From NCBI RefSeq assembly GCF_000242895.2, contig NC_021171.1, forward strand, positions 3,134,001-3,198,000: a DNA stretch of 64,000 nt, given 5' to 3'. Origin of the DNA: Bacillus sp. 1NLA3E. Its GTDB lineage: Bacteria > Bacillota > Bacilli > Bacillales > Cytobacillaceae. Below the pieces are notes generated by a model. That model saw only the letters and a list, made by a program, of their open reading frames with translations, had not been told where the DNA came from and searched no databases. Every line of letters begins with the position of its first letter. Positions within the stretch are counted from its first letter, which is position 1. This document shows positions 45,828 to 54,329 of this stretch, in pieces. Both the position numbers and the translations under genes were made by a program.

Positions 45828-45989
45828 CTACCGTGATAATTTATAGGTTAAGGCCTGCTGTAACTGTTTTTGAGCTGACTCTATTTGTTCTAATGCTGAA
45901 TGTGGAACAGACTGCATTTGTTTCACCATTTCCAAAGACTCCGTTAAGGCTTTAGAAATTTTATTAAAATCAATCTGAATGGGAACCAC
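45828..45989 (-). CDS. 53-aa conserved-looking helical ORF upstream of ypvA
   Basis: GTG 45989 follows GGGGGTATAATT at proper distance and opens MVPIQIDFNKISKALTESL, then a fully helical charged/Gln-rich chain ending QQALTYKLSR. Low hydrophobicity, coiled-coil character, no Cys. Too short for usual cut-offs. It lies 71 bases upstream of ypvA on the same strand and 63 bases after ypsC, so it may be in either transcript. Not recognised. Confidence 0.55.
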   Translation of the reverse strand: MVPIQIDFNKISKALTESLEMVKQMQSVPHSALEQIESAQKQLQQALTYKLSR

Positions 45990-46052
45990 AATTATACCCC
46001 CTACACTGAAAAAATATAATTTTATTCTATTCAGCTTGAAGCGATTTTATGC

Positions 46053-47195
46053 TTATTCATTCGTACGTGGTGGTCTTTTTCCCCAATATTGGTATAGATC
46101 AGTTCTAATAAAACCGTTGAAAAGTTTTCGCTTCTTGGTGGCGGGTTTACCAAATAAAGTTTCAAATTCAGGATGTGAAGTTAAAATATAAATCGACCAA
46201 GTATCTAAATCAGCGAATACTTGACCCATTTCCCGGTACATTTTTTCAACTGCTTGTTTTTCGCCAAGGCGTTCCCCGTATGGTGGATTTCCAACGATTA
46301 CACCATAATCCTTTTTCACTGTGAGATCCTGTACCCTCATTTGTTTAAAAGTAACAAGGTCTCCGAGCCCTGCTTCAAAAGCATTTTCTTCAGCTATTTT
46401 CACCATTCTGTGGTCAATATCTGCCCCAGTAATGTCTAATGGCTGATCATAATTTGCTAAATCCTCTGCTTCTGTTCTCGCCTCGTCCCATATGGTTGGT
46501 GTTATGATTGGCCAAGTCTCAGAGATGAATTCTCTGTTAAATCCTGGTGCAATATTTTGACCAATTAATGCGGCTTCGATTGGAATTGTCCCTGATCCAC
46601 AAAAAGGATCAATAAAAGGCCGATCTGGTGACCAATTCGTTACTAGAATCAAGGCAGCGGCCAAGGTCTCCTTTAATGGAGCCTCGCCCTGATCAACACG
46701 ATACCCACGTTTATGTAACCCCACTCCACTTGTATCAATAGTAAGGGTGGCAATATCTTTTAGTAGTGCTACCTCTATTTTATATTTTGGACCATTTTCA
46801 TCAAACCAACCATTTCTTTTGTAATGTCTTTTCATACGTTCAACGATGGCCTTTTTTACAATCGCTTGACAATCAGACACACTGAAAAGTTTTGACTTCA
46901 CTGATTTTCCAGATACCGGGAATTCAGCGTTTTCAGGGAGAAATTGCTCCCAAGCAAGTGCTTTTGTTTTCTCAAATAACTCATCAAAGCTTGTGACCCG
47001 AAATTCTCCTACTTTAATCTTAACTCGGTCAGCAGTCCTTAGCCAAAGATTAGTTCGGGCTATGGCAGTTTCATTACCTTTAAAAGAAATTCTACCGTTT
47101 TCGACTGTACATTCATATCCTAAATCACGGACTTCTTTGGCAACCACTGCCTCTAGCCCCATTGCAGAAGTTGCAATCAAATCAAAATTTGTCAT
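46053..47195 (-). CDS. ypsC: THUMP-domain 23S rRNA methyltransferase, RlmL/YpsC type
   Basis: 380 aa. N-terminal ferredoxin-like plus THUMP domain (res ~1-160) for RNA binding, then a Rossmann methyltransferase: motif I FIDPFCGSGTIPIEAALIG (~190-208) and catalytic NPPYGERLG (~300), typical of N2-guanine or N6-adenine RNA methylation. E. coli RlmL modifies 23S G2445; the exact Bacillus target is not certain. ATG 47195 (MTNFDLIATSAMGLEAVV) after AAGGGTG; the longer frame is unsupported. Next to rnpB as in B. subtilis. Confidence 0.9.
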   Translation of the reverse strand: MTNFDLIATSAMGLEAVVAKEVRDLGYECTVENGRISFKGNETAIARTNLWLRTADRVKIKVGEFRVTSFDELFEKTKALAWEQFLPENAEFPVSGKSVKSKLFSVSDCQAIVKKAIVERMKRHYKRNGWFDENGPKYKIEVALLKDIATLTIDTSGVGLHKRGYRVDQGEAPLKETLAAALILVTNWSPDRPFIDPFCGSGTIPIEAALIGQNIAPGFNREFISETWPIITPTIWDEARTEAEDLANYDQPLDITGADIDHRMVKIAEENAFEAGLGDLVTFKQMRVQDLTVKKDYGVIVGNPPYGERLGEKQAVEKMYREMGQVFADLDTWSIYILTSHPEFETLFGKPATKKRKLFNGFIRTDLYQYWGKRPPRTNE

Positions 47196-47267
47196 TTTTT
47201 CACCCTTACTGAGATTAATACATTTATGTACATTTTCATTATTGTCCAATTTATCGATAAATACAAG

Positions 47268-47292
47268 AAAAGCTCTCCGAAAAGGAGAGCTA
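47268..47292 (-). terminator. Terminator of rnpB
   Basis: GCTCTCC / GGAGAGC stem with a short loop, then TTTTC on the minus strand, 25 bases after the RNA 3' end. Confidence 0.75.
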
Positions 47293-47315
47293 ACTAACTT
47301 CTAAACTCAAACAAC

Positions 47316-47727
47316 CCTTTAATAACGTTCTGTAAGCCATGTTCTGTTCCTTCGTACTGCAAACGACCAAAGTCTCGTACTCCGGTGGTAACCATCTATC
47401 TACAGATTGAAAATCAACCTGTCCTTCTCCTTGTTCAATTCCTCAGAGAAAGTGCCCCTACCATTATTTGGGTTTCTCGCTCGTGGGGTTTACCTCGTTC
47501 CACCCTCTCCATTTCTGAAGAGGCTACGTCACTGTGGCACTTTAAAGGTATTCATGCCATATCCTTAACGGACTTAGGCATTTTCCCTGCCGTCAGCCTC
47601 TCGACTGCCCTAGCTTATGAATTGGCTAGGCACGAACACTACGAGCATCTCAGCTCGTGCGAGCATGGACTTTCCTCTACAAGTAGCAAAAGCTTCTTGC
47701 AGCGATTACCCGAACGTTATTAAAGAC
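47316..47727 (-). ncRNA. rnpB: RNase P RNA, Bacillus B-type
   Basis: About 410 bases. Universal regions on the minus strand: GAGGAAAGTCCATGCTCGC, AGGGCAGTCGAGAGG, CCACAGTGACG, GTGGAACGAGGTAAACCCC, GAGCGAGAAACCCAAAT and the 3' ACAGAACATGGCTTACAGAACG. The two ends close a 14-bp P1 helix (CTTTAATAACGTTC with GAACGTTATTAAAG). Catalytic RNA for tRNA 5' maturation. The short open frames that cross it (for example 47385-47723) are spurious. Transcribed after gpsB, in the same gene order as B. subtilis. Confidence 0.96.
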
Positions 47728-47798
47728 TACATTGCTTATTATATGAAATCTAGAAGTTAATCGCAATGGTATTTACAAGAAAATCTGCCAAAGTTTTA

Positions 47799-48107
47799 TT
47801 AATCGTATAATTTACTTCCAAAAACATGCTTCTCTAAATTTGATAACCGCTTCAAAATATCAAAATTAGTTGTACCAACTGCTGCTTGAGGTTGGGTATT
47901 TTGACGTCGGGAAGATTCATCCAATTGTTTCTTTAACCGTAAATTTTCTTGTTGTAATTCTTCAATCTCTTGATGGAAAGCTTCATAGTCTTTAATAATG
48001 TAATCTAAGTATTTGTCTACATCTTCTTGTTTATAACCACGCATTGCCGTTTTAAACTCTTTTTCCAAAATATCTTTTGCTGTTAATTTAAATTTATCTG
48101 ATAGCAT
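47799..48107 (-). CDS. gpsB: Cell cycle protein GpsB
   Basis: 102-aa DivIVA-related coiled-coil protein that shuttles PBP1 between septum and side wall. N-terminal lipid-binding/PBP-binding domain [20 protein letters not shown] (res ~7-26) with DVDKYLDYI, a coiled coil ([16 protein letters not shown]) and a C-terminal helix [15 protein letters not shown] that makes the hexamer. Start at ATG 48107 (MLSDKFKL) after GAGGTG; the upstream ATG lies too close to that site. The PBP1 gene ponA is also in the window. Confidence 0.95.
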   Translation of the reverse strand: MLSDKFKLTAKDILEKEFKTAMRGYKQEDVDKYLDYIIKDYEAFHQEIEELQQENLRLKKQLDESSRRQNTQPQAAVGTTNFDILKRLSNLEKHVFGSKLYD

Positions 48108-48193
48108 TACATTCACCTCAGTATATCCCCAATCATTACATTATATTGTTCCAAAAATAAAGACGTTTGTCAATTTTTCTTTCTTATTTCACA

Positions 48194-48748
48194 TTAATAT
48201 TGCTCACCCTGTTCTTCCTCCACCAATATTTGCAAGTCATCAAATCCAATTAAGCGGAGGTCATAAGGGTGGCTCTCTTTATATTGTTTGGAATACTCGT
48301 ATAAAAATTTAGGACTTCCATCTTTCTCTTGGTCGTAAAAAAGAAGAAGCGCATCGCTTTTTTTAACAAAAAATTGATTTTTTTGACGAAATTGCCAGGC
48401 TCCCTCGTAAGGCTTTTTTGATATGGAGTCAACATAGTCCGCCTGAATCAACACGGATTCATATGATTCTTTATTTTGCGCCTTCCAACTTTCCTCTTGT
48501 TTCAAAAAGGGAGTAAAGACTCCGAGTTGTAACGATGGAAAATCATTTTGCAGATCAAAAACCACCTCGGCTGCCCAAAGTTCAGTACCTAATTGGCCAC
48601 TTATGATGACCCACTCTAAACCTTCTTCCAAAAGCTGCTCCAATTCTTTTCGAATGGCTTTCTTGATAAAGCCGACAGCTGGGTGGTTAGCTTGAAAAAT
48701 TCCAAGTTCAAAGGGTTTATATCCAGAAACCGCAACAACTTTTACCAA
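48194..48748 (-). CDS. ypsA: SLOG-family protein YpsA (DUF1273)
   Basis: 184 aa, Rossmann-like fold of the SMF/DprA-LOG superfamily. [15 protein letters not shown] at the N-terminus and [20 protein letters not shown] (~46-65) form the ligand pocket; [20 protein letters not shown] carries the family central motif. Implicated in division control in Firmicutes; ligand unknown. Starts with TTG at 48748 behind AAAGGAGT. Directly upstream of gpsB in the same orientation. Confidence 0.9.
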   Translation of the reverse strand: MVKVVAVSGYKPFELGIFQANHPAVGFIKKAIRKELEQLLEEGLEWVIISGQLGTELWAAEVVFDLQNDFPSLQLGVFTPFLKQEESWKAQNKESYESVLIQADYVDSISKKPYEGAWQFRQKNQFFVKKSDALLLFYDQEKDGSPKFLYEYSKQYKESHPYDLRLIGFDDLQILVEEEQGEQY

Positions 48749-48861
48749 GCGAATGAAGACTCCTTTACCATTCTATTTCTCTTAATTATGTATCATTCTT
48801 ACGAACTATTATTTTCTATTCAAGATCTCCTATATTTATTTCATTTTAGGCTACATAACGA

Positions 48862-48898
48862 AACAAAACAAGGGCTTAATAGCCCTTGTTTCTTTTAT
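48862..48898. terminator. Terminator of cotD
   Basis: AACAAGGGCT / AGCCCTTGTT with a 4-base loop and T-rich tail on both strands. Confidence 0.82.
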
Positions 48899-48903
48899 TA
48901 CGA

Positions 48904-49173
48904 TTAACCCCAGTAAGGTCCAGCTCCTGGAAAAGGTCTAGGAACCGGTCCAGGTCCAACATTAAAATGTTGGTGGCTCACTTCGTTTACAAATGATTCA
49001 GTATGCGGATAATGATGCTGATGCGCATAGAACTCATGATTTACATTAGTAGTATGAGAAGGATGGATATGGGGTACGATATAGTTTTGACAAGTATTGT
49101 TCACAAAACATTTTGCTGGATGAACAATTGGCGGTAAGCAACATGTTGGGCATTGACAGTGCATAGGATGCAT
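48904..49173 (-). CDS. cotD: Spore coat protein CotD
   Basis: 89-aa inner-coat protein, His/Pro/Cys-rich. The N-terminal MHPMHCQCPTCC and CLPPIVHPAKCFVNNTC, the HPSHTTNVNH repeat-like middle and the VGPGPVPRPFPGAGP tail are characteristic of CotD. AGGAGGACC lies before the ATG. Expected under sigma-K in the mother cell, but I did not identify a clear promoter. Monocistronic. Confidence 0.92.
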   Translation of the reverse strand: MHPMHCQCPTCCLPPIVHPAKCFVNNTCQNYIVPHIHPSHTTNVNHEFYAHQHHYPHTESFVNEVSHQHFNVGPGPVPRPFPGAGPYWG

Positions 49174-49361
49174 ACAAGGTCCTCCTTTCTGTTTAAGACT
49201 ATTTACATTAATAGCCTATGACAGACATGGGAATCTTGTACTAATGAAAAAACCTATTTATGTTAAATAAATCATTAAATAGGCGATGTAAGGCAAGATC
49301 AACCTTAAAACAACTCAGGAGACCATCCATTCTCTACCTATTTTTAATTTTTTATTTTACC

Positions 49362-49457
49362 CTAAAGCATGCTATAAAAACTATCTTTTAGACTAGTAAA
49401 TAAAATGGCAGTTAAACAAACGACAGCAAAAAACAAAACCAATATTGCTTTATACAC
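49362..49457 (-). CDS. Possible 31-aa membrane micropeptide
   Basis: GTG 49457 follows GGAGCTGG and opens MYKAILVLFFAVVCLTAILF, one hydrophobic helix, ending TSLKDSFYSML. Only the start site and the helix support it. The rest of the 430-base gap between cotD and mrfB (49174-49607) is AT-rich and featureless apart from a short TATTTA dyad near 49253-49285. Confidence 0.35.
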   Translation of the reverse strand: MYKAILVLFFAVVCLTAILFTSLKDSFYSML

Positions 49458-49607
49458 TTTACCAGCTCCACATTAAAATTCGTTGGAACAATTCCATACA
49501 AGTTAACATTTTAACTCGATTTCCATTGACATACAATATAAAGTTTATGTTTTTTTGCCGTTAAATTGTGAACTTTCTGTCACAAAAATTTAAACATAAC
49601 AACTATT

Positions 49608-50873
49608 CTAGCTCCTCGATATTGTCTTGATACTTTTCGAGCTTTTTTTTCTTAATCTGGTGAGTCGTCTTTCAATTTCCTGAAATAAACGATCTTCCTT
49701 CAGAATTGTGACTTTATTGCAGACACGGTGGGCTTGCTCACTAAACCTCAAGGCAAGTTCAATATCTTTCTGCCGATGTTCATATATTTTTGCAAGTTCA
49801 ATACACGCTTCGATTTGCATGGTAGGCGGACCGCATTCCGCTACCCTCTGCCATAATAGACTTGCGTTGCTCCATTCCTTGCTTCGTTTATGTTCAAAAG
49901 CAAGAGCATGCATTGCCTTAAAGCTATCAGTTGGGTCATCATTAACTAGCCCCTTAAAGGCATCCTTTGCTATGGAGGACTGTCCTAACGCTGCAAACCA
50001 CTTCCCCACTTCAAAGGTTTCCTGTGAAGTCTGATCCTGGTCCAACCTTAAAAGTTGAAAAGAAAGGTGAATATACAAGGAAATCAATGATAAAATATCT
50101 TGTTCATTGTGTTTGAGGATTCCAATTAAGCCTTCAGGCTGTTTTCGTTCGAGAAAGTCAAAATAAATCATTGGCGCTAGAAAACCAGGAACATCATCCT
50201 TTCTTTCAATTCCAAGTACCTCTTTTTCAACGATTGATAGCTTCATCTTTTCTAATTTATGTTTCCACATTCTTCTTGAAGCATGATATAAGTCAAAATG
50301 GCCAAATTCAGGTAACTTCGGAACATGGTCCCTCACTAATGTGTGTCTTGTTTTTACTTGTGGCCAATCAAAAGCCTTACCATTATAAGTAACAAGTGTT
50401 TTGTAATCAACACACTCCAAAAAGCTTTGATAAAGGGCAATCTCAGCACCGGGATGCGGCAAAATGTGCTGTTTAACCGTAATCTGAGAATCTGTTACCC
50501 GAGCATAACCAAGCAAGAAAATCGTGTTTCCTGCCCCTCCCCCTAACCCGGTGGTCTCTGTATCAAAGAAAAACAAGTCTTCTGGCTTGTGACCTGCCGC
50601 AGATAAAGGATGGTTCACCTCACCTTCATTCCATGCCTGGACCGCAGTGAATAAATCTAGAAACGGGTATTTTCCACATTGATAGGATAGTGGATAGGTT
50701 ACTTCCCTAACTAAACAATAATCATTGTCAAAATAAAAGGGTTTTACCTGCTCCTTTTCCCACTCATCAAGATAAGGAATAGCAGTTGTAGAATCTAGGA
50801 TTCTTTCGGTTTTTTCTTTTTCCATAACGCCAAGGTGAGGCTTTAATCGATTCAATTTTTTCTTTAAAGACAT
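49608..50873 (-). CDS. mrfB: 3'-5' exonuclease MrfB (YprB)
   Basis: 421 aa. RNase H-like DEDDh exonuclease domain: FFDTETTGLGGGAGNTIFLLG (~res 100-120), TYNGKAFDWPQVKTRH (~166), and HNEQDILSLI (~250); a TPR-like helical C-terminus (~285-400). In B. subtilis YprB/MrfB works with the helicase MrfA in repair of mitomycin C lesions independent of UvrABC. Starts 13 bases after mrfA stops, so a two-gene repair operon. Confidence 0.9.
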   Translation of the reverse strand: MSLKKKLNRLKPHLGVMEKEKTERILDSTTAIPYLDEWEKEQVKPFYFDNDYCLVREVTYPLSYQCGKYPFLDLFTAVQAWNEGEVNHPLSAAGHKPEDLFFFDTETTGLGGGAGNTIFLLGYARVTDSQITVKQHILPHPGAEIALYQSFLECVDYKTLVTYNGKAFDWPQVKTRHTLVRDHVPKLPEFGHFDLYHASRRMWKHKLEKMKLSIVEKEVLGIERKDDVPGFLAPMIYFDFLERKQPEGLIGILKHNEQDILSLISLYIHLSFQLLRLDQDQTSQETFEVGKWFAALGQSSIAKDAFKGLVNDDPTDSFKAMHALAFEHKRSKEWSNASLLWQRVAECGPPTMQIEACIELAKIYEHRQKDIELALRFSEQAHRVCNKVTILKEDRLFQEIERRLTRLRKKSSKSIKTISRS

Positions 50874-50886
50874 TGCTCTCCCTCCA

Positions 50887-53163
50887 TTACACTGCCCTTG
50901 GCATAAATAATTTCAAGATTTTTAGGACATCATCCTTTGCGGAATGGTCCTGTGTGTCGGTTCCAATACAAGAAGGACAGCCATGTTCGCATTGGCAATG
51001 TTCAATCATCCGCGTTGTTTCAGTTAAAACAAACTCGATTCCACCGTAAATCTTATCGCTTAAACCAATACCTCCTGGATAGCGATCATAGAAAAAAATC
51101 GTTGGTTTTTCATTATGTGCTGCCTTAACTTGTGGAACTACGTGAATATCCTGGGGGTCACACATAACAAATAAAGGGACAATCGACTTTAGGGCATGAG
51201 CCGTCCCGATTAAGCCCTGCTCGATGCGTTCTTCACTATAACTATTTAAATCCTCCTGTAAGGAGATCCAGGCTGCGCTTGTATGCAATTCTTCCTCCGG
51301 TAAGTTAATTGGTCCTGATCCGATATTTTCGTGAGTTTCAAATTTAATTTTTTTAAAAATCGTCGCCATTGCCTGGACACTTACATCACCGTAACCTAAC
51401 TGACATGCGGCTTCAGAACGTTCTTTATCTATTTCAAGCACCTTTAGCTGTACTGCTAAGTTAGCATCTGTAAAATAATCTACCTCTACCTCTCGGACAA
51501 ACGCTTTCTTTTCATCCCAATCAAGCATTTCTACTTGAAACTGTATGCCTTGATGGAGATAAATTGCTTCTTCGTGGAGTAGTGTCATCGCTGAAAACCT
51601 GTCCATTTCCCCAATTACCTTAGCTTTTCCAACCTCAGTTTGATCAATAATGACAACGTTCTCCTGTGATGCCGACCGCAGACTGATGTTATGTGCCGGA
51701 AAAGAATCATTCATCCAATACCATTTATCTCCATTTTGATAAAGAACTCTTTCTTCGGTCAAATATTCAAGTATTTCTTCTGTTTCAACCGTCCCGAACA
51801 GCTCCCCATTTCTAAACGGAAGCTCATAGGCCGCACATTTCATATGATCGACAAGAATAATTAGGTTATCTGGGTTAATTCTAGCCGTCTCTGGACTTCG
51901 TTTAAAGAAATAATCAGGGTTTTGAATCACATACTGATCTAGTGGACTTGAGCTGGCGACAAGAATAACGAGCGACTCCTCATGGCGTCTCCCTGCCCTT
52001 CCTGCCTGCTGCCAGGCACTTGCAATCGAACCAGGATATCCGGTCATAATACAAACCTGAAGCTGCCCTATATCCACTCCAAGCTCGAGAGCATTGGTGC
52101 TTACTACTCCGTAAATCTCCCCTGACCGGAGTCCCTTTTCTATTTCTCTTCGTTCTGTCGGTAAATATCCACCCCGATACCCTCTTATCGACTTAGGGCC
52201 TAATTGATATTTTACTAATTCCTTTAAATAGGTTAGAAGAATTTCAACCCTAACCCTACTTCTTGCAAACACAATCGTCTGGATTTTATTTTTTAACAGT
52301 TCCCCAGCCAACCTCTTTGCTTCAAGAGTAGCACTCTTGCGGATGTTAAGCGGTTTATTGATTACCGGCGGATTATAAAAAAGAAAATGCTTTCTTCCGC
52401 TTGGGGCACCATTATTGTCAATTAATGTCATTTGTTTTTCAGTTAGTCTTTCAGCTAATTCGAGCGGGTTAGCAATCGTCGCAGAAGTACAGATAAACAC
52501 AGGGTCGCTGCCATAGTAATGACAAATTCTCCTTAAGCGCCGAATCACGTTGGCCACATGACTTCCAAAAACGCCGCGATAAATATGAAGCTCGTCGATA
52601 ACCACGTATTTTAGATTCTCAAATAAGGAAACCCATTTTGTGTGATGAGGAAGAATAGCTGAGTGAAGCATGTCTGGGTTGGTAATTACAATATGACCAG
52701 CTCTGCGAACCTTTTGGCGAATATTAGCAGCAGTGTCACCGTCATACGTATAGCAATTAAGATCCAAGTCCCCTTCTTGGATTAATTCGTTCAACTCACT
52801 TTTTTGATCCTGCGCCAACGCCTTCGTAGGGAACATATAAAGAGCCCTCGCGTGTCGATCATTCATTAGTGTTTGGATAACCGGCAAATTATAACAGAGT
52901 GTTTTCCCTGATGCAGTTGGAGTGACCGCTACGATACTACAATTGTTGGTAACCGACTGGTAAGCAGAAAATTGATGCGTATATAATTGGTTAATCCCTC
53001 GCTGTTCTAGTGCTTTTGCAAGTTTAGGGTGAAGACCATCCGGTAAGGAGGCAGTTTTGGCCTCCTTTGCCTCAATTGTATGCCAAAGTTTAATATTCTC
53101 ATTAAAATCTTTACTCTCTTTTAAAAGTTTGATTACTTCCTGTAAATTTTTTCTTCCTTTCAA
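50887..53163 (-). CDS. mrfA: DEAD/DEAH helicase MrfA (YprA)
   Basis: 758-aa superfamily 2 helicase. Walker A TPTASGKTLCYNLP (~res 72), DELH box VVIDELHIYRG (~190), motif VI QQAGRAGRRHEES (~385); C-terminal MrfA/DUF1998 zinc-binding region with four Cys (CQCEHGCPSCIG, ~720-731). Repairs mitomycin-induced DNA damage with MrfB. I chose the TTG at 53163, which follows GAGGTGAGAACG; the longer frame to 53241 has no ribosome binding site. Divergent from the Crp/Fnr gene across repeat R5. Confidence 0.92.
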   Translation of the reverse strand: MKGRKNLQEVIKLLKESKDFNENIKLWHTIEAKEAKTASLPDGLHPKLAKALEQRGINQLYTHQFSAYQSVTNNCSIVAVTPTASGKTLCYNLPVIQTLMNDRHARALYMFPTKALAQDQKSELNELIQEGDLDLNCYTYDGDTAANIRQKVRRAGHIVITNPDMLHSAILPHHTKWVSLFENLKYVVIDELHIYRGVFGSHVANVIRRLRRICHYYGSDPVFICTSATIANPLELAERLTEKQMTLIDNNGAPSGRKHFLFYNPPVINKPLNIRKSATLEAKRLAGELLKNKIQTIVFARSRVRVEILLTYLKELVKYQLGPKSIRGYRGGYLPTERREIEKGLRSGEIYGVVSTNALELGVDIGQLQVCIMTGYPGSIASAWQQAGRAGRRHEESLVILVASSSPLDQYVIQNPDYFFKRSPETARINPDNLIILVDHMKCAAYELPFRNGELFGTVETEEILEYLTEERVLYQNGDKWYWMNDSFPAHNISLRSASQENVVIIDQTEVGKAKVIGEMDRFSAMTLLHEEAIYLHQGIQFQVEMLDWDEKKAFVREVEVDYFTDANLAVQLKVLEIDKERSEAACQLGYGDVSVQAMATIFKKIKFETHENIGSGPINLPEEELHTSAAWISLQEDLNSYSEERIEQGLIGTAHALKSIVPLFVMCDPQDIHVVPQVKAAHNEKPTIFFYDRYPGGIGLSDKIYGGIEFVLTETTRMIEHCQCEHGCPSCIGTDTQDHSAKDDVLKILKLFMPRAV

Positions 53164-53296
53164 CGTTCTCACCTCGATGCTTCTATTGTAGCGAATGAGC
53201 GTTCGCAAAAAAAGAGAACAGCCAAAATTAATCGTTACCATATTTGTCCTAAAAAAATAATAATTGATAGGGATATCGTTTGTTCCCTTTTTTCAT

Positions 53297-53484
53297 AGGC
53301 TGGGTAAAACTCAATGTTGATTTTTTGCACAATGTTGATTGGAGTGGAAGGCGCGAAGACTCCTGCGGGAGCAGCGGACAGGTGAGACCCCGCAGGAGCT
53401 TTAGCGACGAGGAGGCTCACCGCTCGCCCCTAAGGTGCGCGAAGCGCCTGGAACGGAAATCAACACTCTAGTTTAAAAGAGCCT
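53297..53484 (+). repeat. MITE-like element R5 (core 53334-53464)
   Basis: Ends AGGCTGGGTAAA and TTTAAAAGAGCCT form imperfect terminal inverted repeats; the core is in the opposite orientation to R1-R4. Fills the divergent region between mrfA and the Crp/Fnr gene. Confidence 0.9.
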
Positions 53485-53579
53485 TTTCAAAAAAATAGAT
53501 TTTGTCGAAAATTGATGATTTCCGTTATTTATTTGTTACAATATAAAAAGACATAAGGATTTTGCACTGAGGTGAAATA

Positions 53580-54272
53580 ATGAAAAAAGATCAAATTAAA
53601 ATGGTTCTTTCCAAATTCAGCTTGTTTCGAGATTTAAATGATCAAGAGCTTGCAAAAATTGTGGACATTGCCATTGCACGAGACTGGAAAAAAAATACTC
53701 ATGCTTTTTTACAAGGTGACCCTCTAACAAATGTTTATTTCATCTTTGAAGGCAAAGTAAAAATTTATAAAAGTGATTCAAGTGGAAGAGAGCAGATCGT
53801 GGCCATAGCTAAATCTGGAGAAATGTTTCCTCACGTTGGCTTTTTCCGAAAAGGTGAATATCCTGCATTTGCAGAAATAATTGAAAACTCAAAACTTGTG
53901 GTTGTACCAATTGATCAATTTGAAAAGGTTTTAATAGAAAATCCACATTTATGTATTAAAGTATTTAAGGTGCTTGGAGAAAAAATCATTGATTTACAGG
54001 ACCGCTTAGAAGAACAAATATTAAATAATACTTACGAACAAATTATTAAACTACTTGTTAGACTGGCTGAAAAGAATGGAACCATGTTTGAGGATGGAAG
54101 AATATTGTTAAAGTCAGAATTCACCAACAAAGACCTCGCCAACATGATAGGTACAACTAGAGAGACAGTCAGCCGCACACTCACCAAGATGAAAAAAGAA
54201 GAGCTGATTGAAGTTAATGCAAACGGGGACATGATCCTAGACCCTCAGGTTCTATTGGATGAAATTTTTTAG
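53580..54272 (+). CDS. Crp/Fnr-family transcriptional regulator
   Basis: 230 aa. Cyclic-nucleotide-type beta-roll sensor (res ~10-120), dimer helix (~125-150) and winged helix with recognition helix TTRETVSRTLTKM (~192-204). R194, E195 and R199 match the Crp residues that read GTGA; S198 is Fnr-like. The only cysteine is C125, so no Fnr-style Fe-S cluster; the sensor could be haem (DNR-like) or a small molecule. GAGGTG precedes the ATG. Convergent with hcp, whose promoter has a matching site. Likely activator of the oxidase, norB, DUF2249 and hcp; inferred, not shown. Confidence 0.85.
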   Translation: MKKDQIKMVLSKFSLFRDLNDQELAKIVDIAIARDWKKNTHAFLQGDPLTNVYFIFEGKVKIYKSDSSGREQIVAIAKSGEMFPHVGFFRKGEYPAFAEIIENSKLVVVPIDQFEKVLIENPHLCIKVFKVLGEKIIDLQDRLEEQILNNTYEQIIKLLVRLAEKNGTMFEDGRILLKSEFTNKDLANMIGTTRETVSRTLTKMKKEELIEVNANGDMILDPQVLLDEIF

Positions 54273-54321
54273 AAAAAAAAAACAACCGCAGAGAGGTAAA
54301 GGCGGTTGTTTTTTTTTTATT
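54273..54321. terminator. Bidirectional terminator Crp/Fnr gene / hcp
   Basis: AACAACCGC / GCGGTTGTT stem, ten A before and ten T after. Confidence 0.88.
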
Positions 54322-54329
54322 TGTGTTAA

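Noticed and set aside
47385-47723. 112-aa open frame on the plus strand
   Set aside because: It lies entirely in the antisense of RNase P RNA, whose conserved segments and P1 helix explain the sequence.
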